Assembly (NCBI GenBank): GCA_005884685.1
Contig: VBAH01000019.1
Location: 1 to 64,000, forward strand
Origin: Alphaproteobacteria bacterium
GTDB taxonomy: Bacteria; Pseudomonadota; Alphaproteobacteria; Rhizobiales; Xanthobacteraceae
Reading direction: 5' to 3'
Length of the DNA: 64,000 bases
The notes beneath the pieces were generated by a model. The model made no database searches. It had not been told where the DNA came from and saw nothing but the letters and a program-made list of their open reading frames with translations. Positions 30,896-40,252 of the stretch are shown piece after piece; position 1 is the stretch's first letter, and every line of letters starts with the position of its first letter. The translations under genes and the position numbers were made by a program.

Positions 30896-31819
30896 TCAGG
30901 CCGTTCCGCCCGCCGCCGCAACCTCCGCCGCGAAATCGGTCGGACCTTTTTCGATCCCCTCACCGAGCGCGAAACGGGCAAACGCCGTGACCTTGATCGG
31001 TCCGCCGGCCTTGCCCTCGGCTTCCTTCAACGCCTGCCCGACGCTTTTCTTGTCGTCGAAGATGAACGGCTGCTCGAGCAGGGTCTGTTCCTTGTAGAAG
31101 GTCTTCAGCCCCGACTCGGTGATCTTCTCGATCATCGCCTCGGGCTTGCCTTGCTGGCGGAATTTGTCGGCCAGGATGTCCTTCTCACGCTTGACGACCG
31201 CCGGATCGACGCCGGCGGCATCGATCGCGATCGGATTGGACGACGCAATGTGCATCGCGACCTGCCGGCCGATCGTCGCAAGCTCGCCGGCCTGGCCGGA
31301 CGACTCCAGCGCGACCAGCACGCCGATCTTGCCGAGGCCTTCCGAGATCTGGTTGTGCATGTACGCCGCGACCACGCCCTGTCCGACCGACAGCACGGCG
31401 GCGCGGCGCAGCGTCATGTTCTCGCCGATGGTGGCGATAGCGGACGAGACCGCGTCCGCGATCGTCATGTTGCCGGCCTTGGCGGCCTTGATCGCCTCCA
31501 CATCATCACCGACCGACAGCGCGACATCGGCGATCATCTTCACCAGGCCCTGAAAGTGATCGTTGCGCGCGACGAAGTCGGTTTCGGAGTTGACCTCGAC
31601 CATCGCGCCTTTCTTCGGCGCCAGCATCTGCCCGATCAGCCCCTCGGCTGCGACGCGGCCGGCCTTCTTCGCGGCCTTGGAGAGGCCTTTCTTGCGCAGC
31701 CAGTCGACCGCGGCCTCCATGTCGCCGTTGCTCTCGCCGAGCGCAGCCTTGCAGTCCATCATGCCCGCGCCGGTCTTCTCGCGCAGGTCCTTCACCATCG
31801 CGGCGGTGATATTTGCCAT
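30896..31819 (-). CDS. tsf: Elongation factor Ts
   Basis: EF-Ts is the nucleotide exchange factor for EF-Tu. The 307-residue product starts [20 protein letters not shown]. It has an N-terminal UBA-like helix bundle with [16 protein letters not shown], then two alpha/beta subdomains. The EF-Tu contact region is [15 protein letters not shown]. It follows rpsB after a gap that holds a family 4 repeat. Confidence 0.98.
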   Translation of the reverse strand: MANITAAMVKDLREKTGAGMMDCKAALGESNGDMEAAVDWLRKKGLSKAAKKAGRVAAEGLIGQMLAPKKGAMVEVNSETDFVARNDHFQGLVKMIADVALSVGDDVEAIKAAKAGNMTIADAVSSAIATIGENMTLRRAAVLSVGQGVVAAYMHNQISEGLGKIGVLVALESSGQAGELATIGRQVAMHIASSNPIAIDAAGVDPAVVKREKDILADKFRQQGKPEAMIEKITESGLKTFYKEQTLLEQPFIFDDKKSVGQALKEAEGKAGGPIKVTAFARFALGEGIEKGPTDFAAEVAAAGGTA

Positions 31820-31838
31820 ATGAGAAAATTCCTCAATC

Positions 31839-31962
31839 CGTCATGCCCGGCCATAGCCCGTCGGAAGACGGGCGTAAACGCCCTGATGGCCGGGCATCCC
31901 GCATAGGCGGGCACTATCGGGCGTCTCTTATCGGGGTGGCCGGGACAAGCCCGGCCACGACG
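31839..31962. repeat. Palindromic intergenic repeat, family 4
   Basis: The outer arms are CGTCATGCCCGGCCA and GGCCGGGACAAGCCCGGCCA, with inner hairpins GACGGGCGTAAACGCCC and GGCCGGGCATCCCGC. A close copy lies at 59123-59240. Here it fills the rpsB-tsf gap and could act as an RNA hairpin that attenuates or protects the downstream transcript. Confidence 0.85.
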
Positions 31963-31973
31963 CACGAAACTAA

Positions 31974-32969
31974 CTACTCTGCGACGAACTCTTTCGCCTT
32001 GACGACCCAGCCCGCGACGCGGGTGGGCAGCCCAACTTCCTCGCCGATCTTCGCGGCGTCGGCATCGCTCATTTCGGCAAACTGCGAGTAGTGGAACACG
32101 CCGAGATCGTTGAGCTGCTTTTCGACCGCGCCCGACACGCCGGGCAGTTTCTTCAGATCGTCCGCAACGCCGCGCGGTCCGGGCAACGGCTGGAATCCGG
32201 TCGCGGGCTGCTCCGCGGGAAGCTCCTCGACCACCGGCGCTTCGGCGGCGCCGGTATCGACGCCGAGATCGCGATGCGAGCGCGAAATGCCGTCGATCGC
32301 CGCCTTGGCGACGAGATCGCAGTAGAGCGTGATCGCACGGCCCGCGTCGTCGTTGCCCGGCACCACATAGGTGATGCCGTTCGGATCGCAGTTGGTGTCC
32401 ACGACCGCGGCGATCGGAATATTCAGGCGCCGCGCTTCCTTGAGCGCGATGTCTTCCTTGTTGGTATCGATCACGAACAGCATGTCGGGCAGACCGCCCA
32501 TGTCCTTGATGCCGCCGAGCGCGCGATCGAGCTTTTCCTTCTCGCGCGTGAGCGTGAGCCGTTCTTTCTTGGTGTAGCCGGCGGCCGCCTCGGGCGTGCT
32601 GAGCATCTCCTCGAGCTGCCGCAGCCGCTTGATCGAGGCCGAGATCGTCTTCCAGTTGGTCAGCGTGCCGCCGAGCCAGCGCGAATTGACGTAGTATTGC
32701 GCCGAGCGCTTGGCGGCGTCGGCAATCGCGTCCTGCGCCTGCCGTTTGGTGCCGACAAACAGGATGCGGCCACCCTTGGCGACCGTATCGCTCACCGCCT
32801 GCAAGGCGCGGTGCATCATCGGCACCGTCTGGGCGAGGTCGAGGATGTGGATGTTGTTGCGGGCCCCGAAGATGTATTCCGCCATCTTCGGATTCCAGCG
32901 GTGGGCCTGATGGCCGAAGTGTACGCCAGCTTCCAAAAGCTGACGCATCGAATAGTCAGGAAGCGCCAT
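31974..32969 (-). CDS. rpsB: 30S ribosomal protein S2 with C-terminal extension
   Basis: S2 is a late-assembly protein of the small ribosomal subunit. The start [20 protein letters not shown] gives 331 residues, about 90 more than E. coli S2. The S2 core ends near residue 235. An acidic Pro-rich linker and a compact helical module follow ([20 protein letters not shown] and onward), which looks like a helix-hairpin-helix unit. Extensions like this are known from Rhizobiales; the role is unclear to me. The region upstream (32970-33168) holds the promoter area, with a TATATAG box near 33076. Confidence 0.97.
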   Translation of the reverse strand: MALPDYSMRQLLEAGVHFGHQAHRWNPKMAEYIFGARNNIHILDLAQTVPMMHRALQAVSDTVAKGGRILFVGTKRQAQDAIADAAKRSAQYYVNSRWLGGTLTNWKTISASIKRLRQLEEMLSTPEAAAGYTKKERLTLTREKEKLDRALGGIKDMGGLPDMLFVIDTNKEDIALKEARRLNIPIAAVVDTNCDPNGITYVVPGNDDAGRAITLYCDLVAKAAIDGISRSHRDLGVDTGAAEAPVVEELPAEQPATGFQPLPGPRGVADDLKKLPGVSGAVEKQLNDLGVFHYSQFAEMSDADAAKIGEEVGLPTRVAGWVVKAKEFVAE

Positions 32970-33168
32970 AATGTCCTTCTCCGGTTGATCCGCCGCGGAC
33001 CTGAGAGCCACAAACGACCGTGAGGTCGTCCGGAGCACCGGACGGCGTAGAGCCTTGGTCCGCGTGTGAGGTGGCGGCTATATAGCGGCGCCGGTGGGCC
33101 GGCGCAAGGAAAACACGCGAAATCCGGGCCTTAGGCCCGTATCGCCGGTTTTGCGCGGGAACAGAGGC

Positions 33169-33546
33169 TCAGATATCCCAGCCCTGGCTTTTCTTGATGA
33201 CGACCGGCTTCACGATGCTGTCCGGCGCCGCGGCGCGGAACGTGTGCGACACGGTCATCTGGCTCGCATCGCCGCGATGGCTGATCACGGTGCCGAGGCT
33301 CGCACCGACGGTACCGACCATCACGGTCGTCAGCAGGAGGGCGCCGACCACGCCGGAGCGCGGGAACAGGAGGCAGAGGCCGGCCAGGATCTCGACGGTT
33401 CCCGCGATGGTGAGGAAGGCGTTGCCCAACCCGATCATCGCGAACGGCTCGGCCATGAAGCCCATGCCGGTCAGCTTCGCGTAGCCCGCCGCGAGCGCGA
33501 CGAGACCCACCAGCATCTGAAGGCCGTAAAGCGCGATGGTCTTCAT
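33169..33546 (-). CDS. DoxX-like small membrane protein
   Basis: DoxX-family proteins are small four-helix membrane proteins, some linked to quinone-dependent or oxidative stress functions. The start MKTIALYGLQMLVG gives 125 residues. The open frame upstream contains no hydrophobic or family-like sequence. The hydrophobic segments LVGLVALAAGYAKLTGMGF, AMIGLGNAFLTIAGTVEILA, CLLFPRSGVVGALLLTTVM and a following one fit the DoxX pattern with AGYAKL near the start. The C-terminus is soluble. It is divergent from the large hybrid kinase, and the shared upstream region holds repeated GATACA/TGTATC motifs. Confidence 0.75.
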   Translation of the reverse strand: MKTIALYGLQMLVGLVALAAGYAKLTGMGFMAEPFAMIGLGNAFLTIAGTVEILAGLCLLFPRSGVVGALLLTTVMVGTVGASLGTVISHRGDASQMTVSHTFRAAAPDSIVKPVVIKKSQGWDI

Positions 33547-33656
33547 GGTGGAGCCCCGGTCGATCTCTGCGGCGGTTACGCGTCTGCCGCATTCCGTCGA
33601 TACCGAGGACCCTACGCCCGGTGCGTATTGTCGCGATGTCGCCTGCTTCACGGATT

Positions 33657-33790
33657 GGTATCATTTGTATCGCCTGACCCTCCGTCAGGCTCACCCAGCC
33701 ATTGAGCGAAGGCGCTGATTTTGTGGGGAGAAATCGCGCCCACGATACACGCGATACAAAACTGTGATCGCGCAACACACCGACGATACA
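33657..33790. promoter_or_regulatory. Cluster of GATACA/TGTATC repeats in a divergent promoter region
   Basis: The motif occurs as GGTATC at 33657 and TGTATC at 33666 (9 bases apart), as GATACA at 33744 and 33753 (again 9 apart), and once more at 33785. The two pairs face each other as an inverted arrangement about 75 bases apart. They lie between the DoxX gene and the hybrid kinase gene. They may bind a dimeric regulator; which one is unknown. Confidence 0.45.
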
Positions 33791-33825
33791 CGGCATCACC
33801 ACTATGACGTTTGCCGGAGTACCCG

Positions 33826-36800
33826 ATGCCGATGTCGTCGCAAAAACCGTCCCGTAGACACAAGGCAAACACGGGCGATCCGGCCCGCATCGAGGAGCGC
33901 TACGCGCTCGCGATGCAATCCATCAATTACGCGGTCTATGACGCCGACCTCGAAGGCGGCGAGGTCTACTTCTCGGAGAGTCTGCGCCGGATGCTGGGGA
34001 TGAAGCCGGACGATCCGGCCTACACCACCGGCAACATCACCGAGACAATCCATCCCGACGATCGCCCTGCCTACCGCGAGGCGATCGTGGCGCATTTCAG
34101 GGGAGAGACGCCCCGTTTCGAGATCGATTTCCGCTTCACGGCGCCGGACGGGAGCTGGCGTTGGTGCCGCCAGCATGGCGTCGCGGTGCGCCATCCGGAC
34201 GGACGCGCGTATCGCATCGTCGGCGCAATGAGCGATGTCACCGAGGAGCGCCAGCGCGACCGCGAACTGGAAACCGCGCGCACCGTTGCGGCCGCCGCAT
34301 ACCGGCAGGGCGACGCTTCCACCGACCGGCTCACGGCGAATGAAGAGCGCTACGCGCTCGCGATGGAGTCGATCAATTACGGTCTCTACGACTGGAATAT
34401 CGAGACCGGCACGACCTATTACGCGCCAAACCTGCGCATCCTGCTCGGCCTCGCGGCACTGAACAAGCCGGAGGACTGGAACAACCGTATCCATCCGAGC
34501 GACTTGCCGATTTTCCGCCGCCGCATGATCGAGCACCTCAAAGGTGAAACGCCGCGCTTCCTGTGCGACGTGCGCTACCGCACCGAAGACGGGACATGGC
34601 GCTGGGCGAGACAGCACGGCATCGCATTTCGCGGACCCGACGGGCGCGCCAAGCGTCTGATCGGGGCGGCCGGCGACATCACGGAGCTCAAGCAGCGCGA
34701 GTTTCAGCTGCAGGCCGCACAGACCGCGGCGCTCAAACAGTTTCCCTCAACCGCCCTCGATCAAAGCGATCTTGAGTCGCGCTATGCGCTCGCGGTCGAG
34801 TCGATCAGCGTCGGCGCCGGCGCCTACGACATCAATCTCGACACTGGCATGGTCTACCTCGCGCCCGCTCTGGTCGAAGTGCTGAATCTTCCCGAATACG
34901 GGCCGGTGAGCGCATTCGCCAACGTCGTCCACCCCGACGACCGCCCGCACCACACGCGCATGATTGCCGCGCTCTACAAAGGCGAAATTCCCCGGCTCGA
35001 CATCGAATTCCGCTATCGCGGGGCCGAGGGCAACTGGCGCTGGGCGCGCCAGCACGGAATTGTGGTGCGCGACGCCGATGGTCGCGCACGCCGCATGGTC
35101 GGCGTCACCGGCGACATCACCGAGACGCGCCAGCGCGAGCGCCAGCTCGATACTGCGCGCGCCGAAGCCGCGGCGGCCCAGCGCGACGTCGAGCAGACGC
35201 GCGAGATGTTGCAGACCATCATCGACAACATGACCGACGGCGTGTCGCTGTTCGACAAGGATCTGCGCTGGCTATTCAGCAACCAGTCTCATATGCGGAC
35301 CATGGGCTATACGCCCGACACGCTCAAACCCGGCACCCCGGTCGAAGATCTGATCCGGCTGCATGCGACCCGGGGCGAATATGGCCCGCCTGATGACCTC
35401 GAAGCGCTGGTCGGGCAGAGCCTCGCCCGGATCCGTACGCCGGGCGGGACGCATTACGAGCGGCGCCTGAAAAACGGGCGCTTCATCGAGTTCACGTTCA
35501 AGCCGCTGAGCGACGGCGGCGTGCTCGGCGTCTATCGCGACATCACCGACCTGAAGGACCGCGAGGAAGCAATCGCCGCCGCCAAGGAGGCGGCCGAAGC
35601 GGCGCGCGATGCCGCCGAACGCGCCCGCGCCGAAGCCGCCGCTGCGCGCGACGAGGTCGAGAGCACGCGCGAGATCATGCAGACCGTGCTCGACAACATG
35701 AACGACGGCGTGATGCTGTTCGACAAGAACATGCGCTGGCAGTTCACCAACCGCCAGCTGATGGATTTCCAGCGCTTCCCGCGCGAGATCGCCGGACCCG
35801 GCGTTTCTGCCTATGACATTCTGCGCTACCAGACGCGGCGCGGCGATTTCGGGCCGTTTCCCGAAGACGAGGTGGAGGCCGAGGCGCAGCGCAGGGTCGC
35901 CATCATGCGCGCCGGCGCGCACTACGAGCGGCGCACCGCAAGCGGCAAGTTCATCGAGTTCACGTTCAAGCCGCTCGACGACGGCGGACTGCTCGCCGTC
36001 TACCGCGATATCAGCGAACTCAAGGAGCGCGAGGAGGCGCTTGCGGCCTCCAAGGAGGCCGCCGAGGCCTCGCGCGCCGACCTCGAGAAGGCCGGGGCGG
36101 TGCTGCAGACCGTGCTCGACAACATGAGCGACGGCGTGATGCTGCTCGACCGCGACCTCAACATCCGGTTTGCGAACCAGCGGCTGATGGAATTCCAGCG
36201 CTACTCGCCCGAGATCGCGCGCGAGGGCGCCCCGATCACGCAAGTGCTGCGCTTCCAGGCGCGGCGCGGAGACTTCGGGCAGACCGGCGATCCCGACCAT
36301 CTCGTCGAGGAACGGCTCGCGATGATCCGCAGACCGGGCGGCGTGCATTACGAGCGGCGTTCGGCGAGCGGCAAATTCCTCGAAATCACCTTCCGGCCGC
36401 TGAGCGATGGCAGCGTGCTTGCGGTCAACCGCGACATCACCGACCTGAAAGAGCGCGAAGAGGCGCTCGCCGCCGCCAAGGAGGCCGCCGAGGCCGCGCG
36501 CGACGACGTCGAGCACACACGGCAGATCATGCAAACGGTGCTCGATAATATGATCGGCGGCGTGATGCTGTTCGACAAGGATTTTCGCCTGCAGTTTCTC
36601 AACCGTCAGGTGACGGAGTTCCAGAATTATCCGCCCGACCTCATCAGGCCGGGCATTTCCGGCGAGGACATCCTGCGCTTCCAGGTGGAGCGCGGCGATT
36701 TTGGCCCGGTCAGGGACGTCGAGAAGAAAGTGCGCGAGCGCGTCGCGCTGATCCGCAAGCCCGGCGGCAACCGCTTCCTGCGCCGCACGCTCGAGGGCCG

Positions 36801-38946
36801 CTACATCGAATTCAATTTCCTGCCGCTCAACGATGGCGGCCTGCTCGCCTTCGGACGTGACGTCACGTCGCTCAAGGAGCGCGAGGAAGCCCTCGCCTCC
36901 GCCAAGGAGACGGCCGAAAAGGCGCGCGACGACGTCGAGCGCACGCGTGAAGTGATGCAGACGGTGCTCGACAACATGAGCGACGGCATCACCCTGTGGG
37001 ACAAGGACTTCCGCTGGCAGTTCTCGAACCGCTTTTCCACCCAGATGTGGGGGTACGACGCCGCCACGCTGAAGCCCGGCGTATCCGGGTTCGACATGAT
37101 CCGCGCGCTGGCGAAGCAGGGCGAGTTCGGCAAGACCGACGATATCGAGCGCACCGTCACCGACGTGACGCGGCGCATCCTGCGGCCGGGCGGCGCGCGC
37201 TACGAGCAGCCGACCGCATCGGGCAAATACATCGAGTTCAATTTCCGACCCTTGAGCGACGGCGGCGTGCTCGGGCTCTATCGCGACATCACCGCGCTCA
37301 AGAGCCGCGAGGAAGCGCTCGCGAGCGCCAAGGAGGCGGCCGAAAGCGCGCGCGACGCGGCCGAGAAGGAGCGCGCCGAAGCCGAAGCCGCAAACCAGGC
37401 GAAGTCCACGTTCCTCGCCACCATGAGCCACGAAATCCGCACGCCGATGAACGGCGTCCTCGGCATGATCGACGTGCTGCAGCGCCAGGGGCTCGACGGG
37501 CCGCAACGGCGCACGGTGTCGACCATCCGCGACTCCGCGCAGTCGTTGCTGCGCATCATCGACGACGTACTGGATTTCTCGAAGATCGAGGCGGGCCGGC
37601 TCGAGCTGGAAGAGACCGCCTTCTCGCTCTCGGGCCTGATCGACGGCGTCGCCGGCACCTTCCGTCAGCAGGCGATCATCAAAGGCCTCGCGCTCGACGT
37701 GGAGATCGATGCCGGCTCGGACGATGCGCTCGTCGGCGATCCGACGCGCGTGCGCCAGGTGCTGTTCAACCTGCTCGGCAATGCGATCAAGTTCACCGAG
37801 CGCGGACGCATCACGCTGCATGCCGGCACCGCGCCGCTCGGCCACGGGATGACCAAGGTCACGATCGCGGTGAGCGACACCGGGATCGGGCTTTCGGAAG
37901 AGCAGCGTGCGCGCCTGTTCCAGCCGTTCGCGCAGGCCGACTCGTCCACCACACGGCGCTTCGGCGGCACCGGACTCGGCCTTTCGATCGTGCGGCGCCT
38001 CGCGCAGCTGATGAAGGGCGATATCATGGTGGAAAGCCGGCAGGGCGCGGGCTCGACGTTCACCGTGAGCCTCACGCTCCAGGCCGCACCCGCCGACTCC
38101 CCGCTCAACACGACCCTGCGCGAGACGCGCCGCGCGCCGCGCGCCGCCTCGGCGAAGCGCTCACAGTCCGGCACGCGCATCCTGGTGGCGGACGACCATC
38201 CGGTGAATCGCGAGGTGCTGGTGCGCCAGCTCGAGCTGCTCGGCATCGCGTCCGACACGGTGAACGACGGCGTCGAGGCGCTCGAAGCCTGGTCGGCGGC
38301 AGACGGGCGCTATACCGCCATTCTGGCAGATATTCACATGCCCCGCATGGACGGACGCGAACTGACGCGCCAGATCCGCGTCGAGGAAGCAAAGCGCGGC
38401 GCGGCGGCGACCCGCACGCCGATCGTCGCGGTCACGGCGAACGCCATGAAAGGCGAAGACGAGCGCTGTCTTGCGGCGGGCATGGACGCCTACCTTGCCA
38501 AGCCCGTGAACATGGATCAGTTGCGCGGCACGCTGGAACGCTGGATGCCGATCGAGGATGTCGCGCGCGGCACTTCGGACGCGGACGACACGCCGAAGCC
38601 GCCCTGCGCGATCGATCGCGACGTGCTCGCAGCATGGCTTGGCGACGACAACGCGGCGATCAACTCGTTGCTGTCGAAATTCCGCGACACCGCGGTCGCG
38701 GCGGAGCGCGAGATCGGCGCCGCCTCGCGCGCCGGCGACCTGCCGACGCTTGCGGCCGCCGCGCACAAGCTCAAGGGCGCGGCGCAAACGGTCGGTGCTG
38801 GCGGCGTCGGCACCGCCGCCGCCGCATTGGAGCAGGCCGGCAAGGCGGGCGACCGCACGCGGTGTCGCGAGGGGCTGGGCCCGCTTGCGTCCGAACTGCG
38901 CCGCGCGCTCGCCGACATCGACCGCATGAGGGTCGCGGCGAGCTGA
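33826..38946 (+). CDS. Large hybrid histidine kinase with eight PAS units, receiver and HPt domains
   Basis: The ATG at 33826 has GGAG 6 bases upstream; a TTG five codons earlier is open but less likely. The product has about 1,706 residues and no membrane span, so it is a cytosolic sensor. Three PAS_3-like units (starting near residues 23, 172 and 314; each begins ERYALA-ESI-like and ends in a D-T- strand) are followed by five near-copies of a second PAS type. These start near 459, 615, 759, 899 and 1041, each with [16 protein letters not shown] and REEALA-AKEAAE coiled linkers. Then come a HisKA domain (His about 1202 in [11 protein letters not shown]), HATPase with [10 protein letters not shown], a receiver (Asp about 1502) and HPt (His about 1647, AAHKLKGAA). 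The convergent response regulator ends 3 bases away. Confidence 0.93.
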   Translation: MPMSSQKPSRRHKANTGDPARIEERYALAMQSINYAVYDADLEGGEVYFSESLRRMLGMKPDDPAYTTGNITETIHPDDRPAYREAIVAHFRGETPRFEIDFRFTAPDGSWRWCRQHGVAVRHPDGRAYRIVGAMSDVTEERQRDRELETARTVAAAAYRQGDASTDRLTANEERYALAMESINYGLYDWNIETGTTYYAPNLRILLGLAALNKPEDWNNRIHPSDLPIFRRRMIEHLKGETPRFLCDVRYRTEDGTWRWARQHGIAFRGPDGRAKRLIGAAGDITELKQREFQLQAAQTAALKQFPSTALDQSDLESRYALAVESISVGAGAYDINLDTGMVYLAPALVEVLNLPEYGPVSAFANVVHPDDRPHHTRMIAALYKGEIPRLDIEFRYRGAEGNWRWARQHGIVVRDADGRARRMVGVTGDITETRQRERQLDTARAEAAAAQRDVEQTREMLQTIIDNMTDGVSLFDKDLRWLFSNQSHMRTMGYTPDTLKPGTPVEDLIRLHATRGEYGPPDDLEALVGQSLARIRTPGGTHYERRLKNGRFIEFTFKPLSDGGVLGVYRDITDLKDREEAIAAAKEAAEAARDAAERARAEAAAARDEVESTREIMQTVLDNMNDGVMLFDKNMRWQFTNRQLMDFQRFPREIAGPGVSAYDILRYQTRRGDFGPFPEDEVEAEAQRRVAIMRAGAHYERRTASGKFIEFTFKPLDDGGLLAVYRDISELKEREEALAASKEAAEASRADLEKAGAVLQTVLDNMSDGVMLLDRDLNIRFANQRLMEFQRYSPEIAREGAPITQVLRFQARRGDFGQTGDPDHLVEERLAMIRRPGGVHYERRSASGKFLEITFRPLSDGSVLAVNRDITDLKEREEALAAAKEAAEAARDDVEHTRQIMQTVLDNMIGGVMLFDKDFRLQFLNRQVTEFQNYPPDLIRPGISGEDILRFQVERGDFGPVRDVEKKVRERVALIRKPGGNRFLRRTLEGRYIEFNFLPLNDGGLLAFGRDVTSLKEREEALASAKETAEKARDDVERTREVMQTVLDNMSDGITLWDKDFRWQFSNRFSTQMWGYDAATLKPGVSGFDMIRALAKQGEFGKTDDIERTVTDVTRRILRPGGARYEQPTASGKYIEFNFRPLSDGGVLGLYRDITALKSREEALASAKEAAESARDAAEKERAEAEAANQAKSTFLATMSHEIRTPMNGVLGMIDVLQRQGLDGPQRRTVSTIRDSAQSLLRIIDDVLDFSKIEAGRLELEETAFSLSGLIDGVAGTFRQQAIIKGLALDVEIDAGSDDALVGDPTRVRQVLFNLLGNAIKFTERGRITLHAGTAPLGHGMTKVTIAVSDTGIGLSEEQRARLFQPFAQADSSTTRRFGGTGLGLSIVRRLAQLMKGDIMVESRQGAGSTFTVSLTLQAAPADSPLNTTLRETRRAPRAASAKRSQSGTRILVADDHPVNREVLVRQLELLGIASDTVNDGVEALEAWSAADGRYTAILADIHMPRMDGRELTRQIRVEEAKRGAAATRTPIVAVTANAMKGEDERCLAAGMDAYLAKPVNMDQLRGTLERWMPIEDVARGTSDADDTPKPPCAIDRDVLAAWLGDDNAAINSLLSKFRDTAVAAEREIGAASRAGDLPTLAAAAHKLKGAAQTVGAGGVGTAAAALEQAGKAGDRTRCREGLGPLASELRRALADIDRMRVAAS

Positions 38947-38949
38947 AAC

Positions 38950-39657
38950 TCAGTCTTTCGGCGGCACGAACATGTAGCCGACGCCGCGCACCGTGCGGAT
39001 CGCGTCCGGGTGCGCCGGATCCGCCTCGATCTTGCGGCGCAGCCGCGTGATACGCAGGTCGATCGCGCGGTCGAACGCCTCCATCTCGCGATGCGCCGTC
39101 ACCTCGAGCAGCCAGTCGCGATTGAGCGGCCGGTTGGGATTTTCGGCGAACACCTTCAAGAGATCGAGCTCGCTCGCCGCGAGCGTCTCCTCGTCGCCGG
39201 ATGCCGGATCGATCAACACGCGCTTTTCGAGGTCGAGCACGCGGCGGCCCATGCGCACGCGCGGGCCGGTGCTCGCGGTCGCGCCCGTCGTGCGGCGCAG
39301 CACGCTCTTTACGCGCGCCAGCAGCTCGCGCGGCTCGAACGGCTTGGCGATGTAATCGTCCGCGCCGGTCTCGAGCCCGACCACGCGGTCTACGGTGTCG
39401 GCCGCGGCCGTCACCATGATGATGCCGACGCGGCCCGAGCGTTCGCGCAGCCAGCGCGCGAGAACGAATCCGTCCTCGCCCGGCAGACCGACGTCGAGCA
39501 GCACCAGCGCCGGCAGCTCCCGCTCGAGCAGCTTGCGCAGCGCGGTGCCGCCGTCGGCGCCGCTGACGCGAAAGTTCTGCCGGCCGAGATAGTCGACCAG
39601 CAGCTGGCGCTGCGCCGCCTCGTCCTCGACCACAACAATATGCGGGCGATGATCCAT
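38950..39657 (-). CDS. OmpR-family response regulator
   Basis: This is a two-component regulator with a receiver domain (residues about 6-118, phospho-acceptor Asp about 55 in LVLLDVGLPGEDG, Lys in YIAKPFEPRELLAR). A winged-helix DNA-binding domain follows (TLAASELDLLKVF, RITRLRRKIEADP, VRGVGYMFV). It has 235 residues, normal length. It is transcribed toward the hybrid kinase with only 3 bases between the stops. The pairing with that kinase is likely from position but not proven; the kinase has its own receiver and HPt and would act as a phosphorelay donor. Confidence 0.92.
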   Translation of the reverse strand: MDHRPHIVVVEDEAAQRQLLVDYLGRQNFRVSGADGGTALRKLLERELPALVLLDVGLPGEDGFVLARWLRERSGRVGIIMVTAAADTVDRVVGLETGADDYIAKPFEPRELLARVKSVLRRTTGATASTGPRVRMGRRVLDLEKRVLIDPASGDEETLAASELDLLKVFAENPNRPLNRDWLLEVTAHREMEAFDRAIDLRITRLRRKIEADPAHPDAIRTVRGVGYMFVPPKD

Positions 39658-39904
39658 GCCGCCGAAAGCCCATTTCGTTGGTGACCGGCTATCCTGCCGT
39701 CAGGCCGCTGCCCAGCCGTGCCAAGCACAGTATATACGAGGGTCGGAAAGACAATTCCAATAGCTGTTCACGATGTCGCATCGATGAAAAGCCGAGCGAA
39801 AAGTGTTCGAATCGCCGGATGTTAAGGTGCGCGCGCCAATTGCACGATGGGAACCGGCATTCAGTGCGGGAGCATCGACGCGGTCGATTCGCGGCTGCAA
39901 GCCC

Positions 39905-40252
39905 TCAGGGGACCGGCCGCACCGATCTGTCACCGGTTTCCGACCACTCGGTCACCGTTCCGGTGTCGTTGTCGAGCAACATCTGCAGATCGAAATATCG
40001 GATCGTCGGCGCCGAGCCCGTGCGCTGCTCGACCGCCGCGCGCCAAGCGGCGTTGTGCGCCGCCTCGGCGGCGGCCCGCGTCGGCCAGACGTAGAGGCCG
40101 GCACATTCCTTGCGGTCTTCGCTCAACAGATAGTGCTTGCGCACCAAAGCCGGGTTCGCGCGCCAGTGCGGGATCGTCACACGCGCATCGGCGAGGATTG
40201 CCTCCCAATCGGCGCCCGCCGGCGCGCTGAAGGTGACGAGCTCGACGATCAC
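39905..40252 (-). CDS. Small dimeric alpha/beta barrel protein, monooxygenase-like
   Basis: The 115-residue product starts at a GTG that overlaps the dnaE stop by 4 bases (GTGA), so it is translationally coupled to dnaE. The pattern VELVTFSAP...YLLSEDRKECAGLYVWPTRA with AAHNAAWRAAV fits the YdhR/antibiotic-monooxygenase-like ferredoxin fold of small dimeric proteins. No catalytic residues can be assigned. The 247 bases between this gene and the response regulator (39658-39904) contain no gene that I can see. Confidence 0.6.
   Translation of the reverse strand: MIVELVTFSAPAGADWEAILADARVTIPHWRANPALVRKHYLLSEDRKECAGLYVWPTRAAAEAAHNAAWRAAVEQRTGSAPTIRYFDLQMLLDNDTGTVTEWSETGDRSVRPVP

Noticed and set aside
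36996-39050. 684-codon plus-strand frame overlapping the hybrid kinase in another frame
   Set aside because: The kinase frame has HisKA, receiver and HPt motifs; this one is only an Arg-rich alternate frame.
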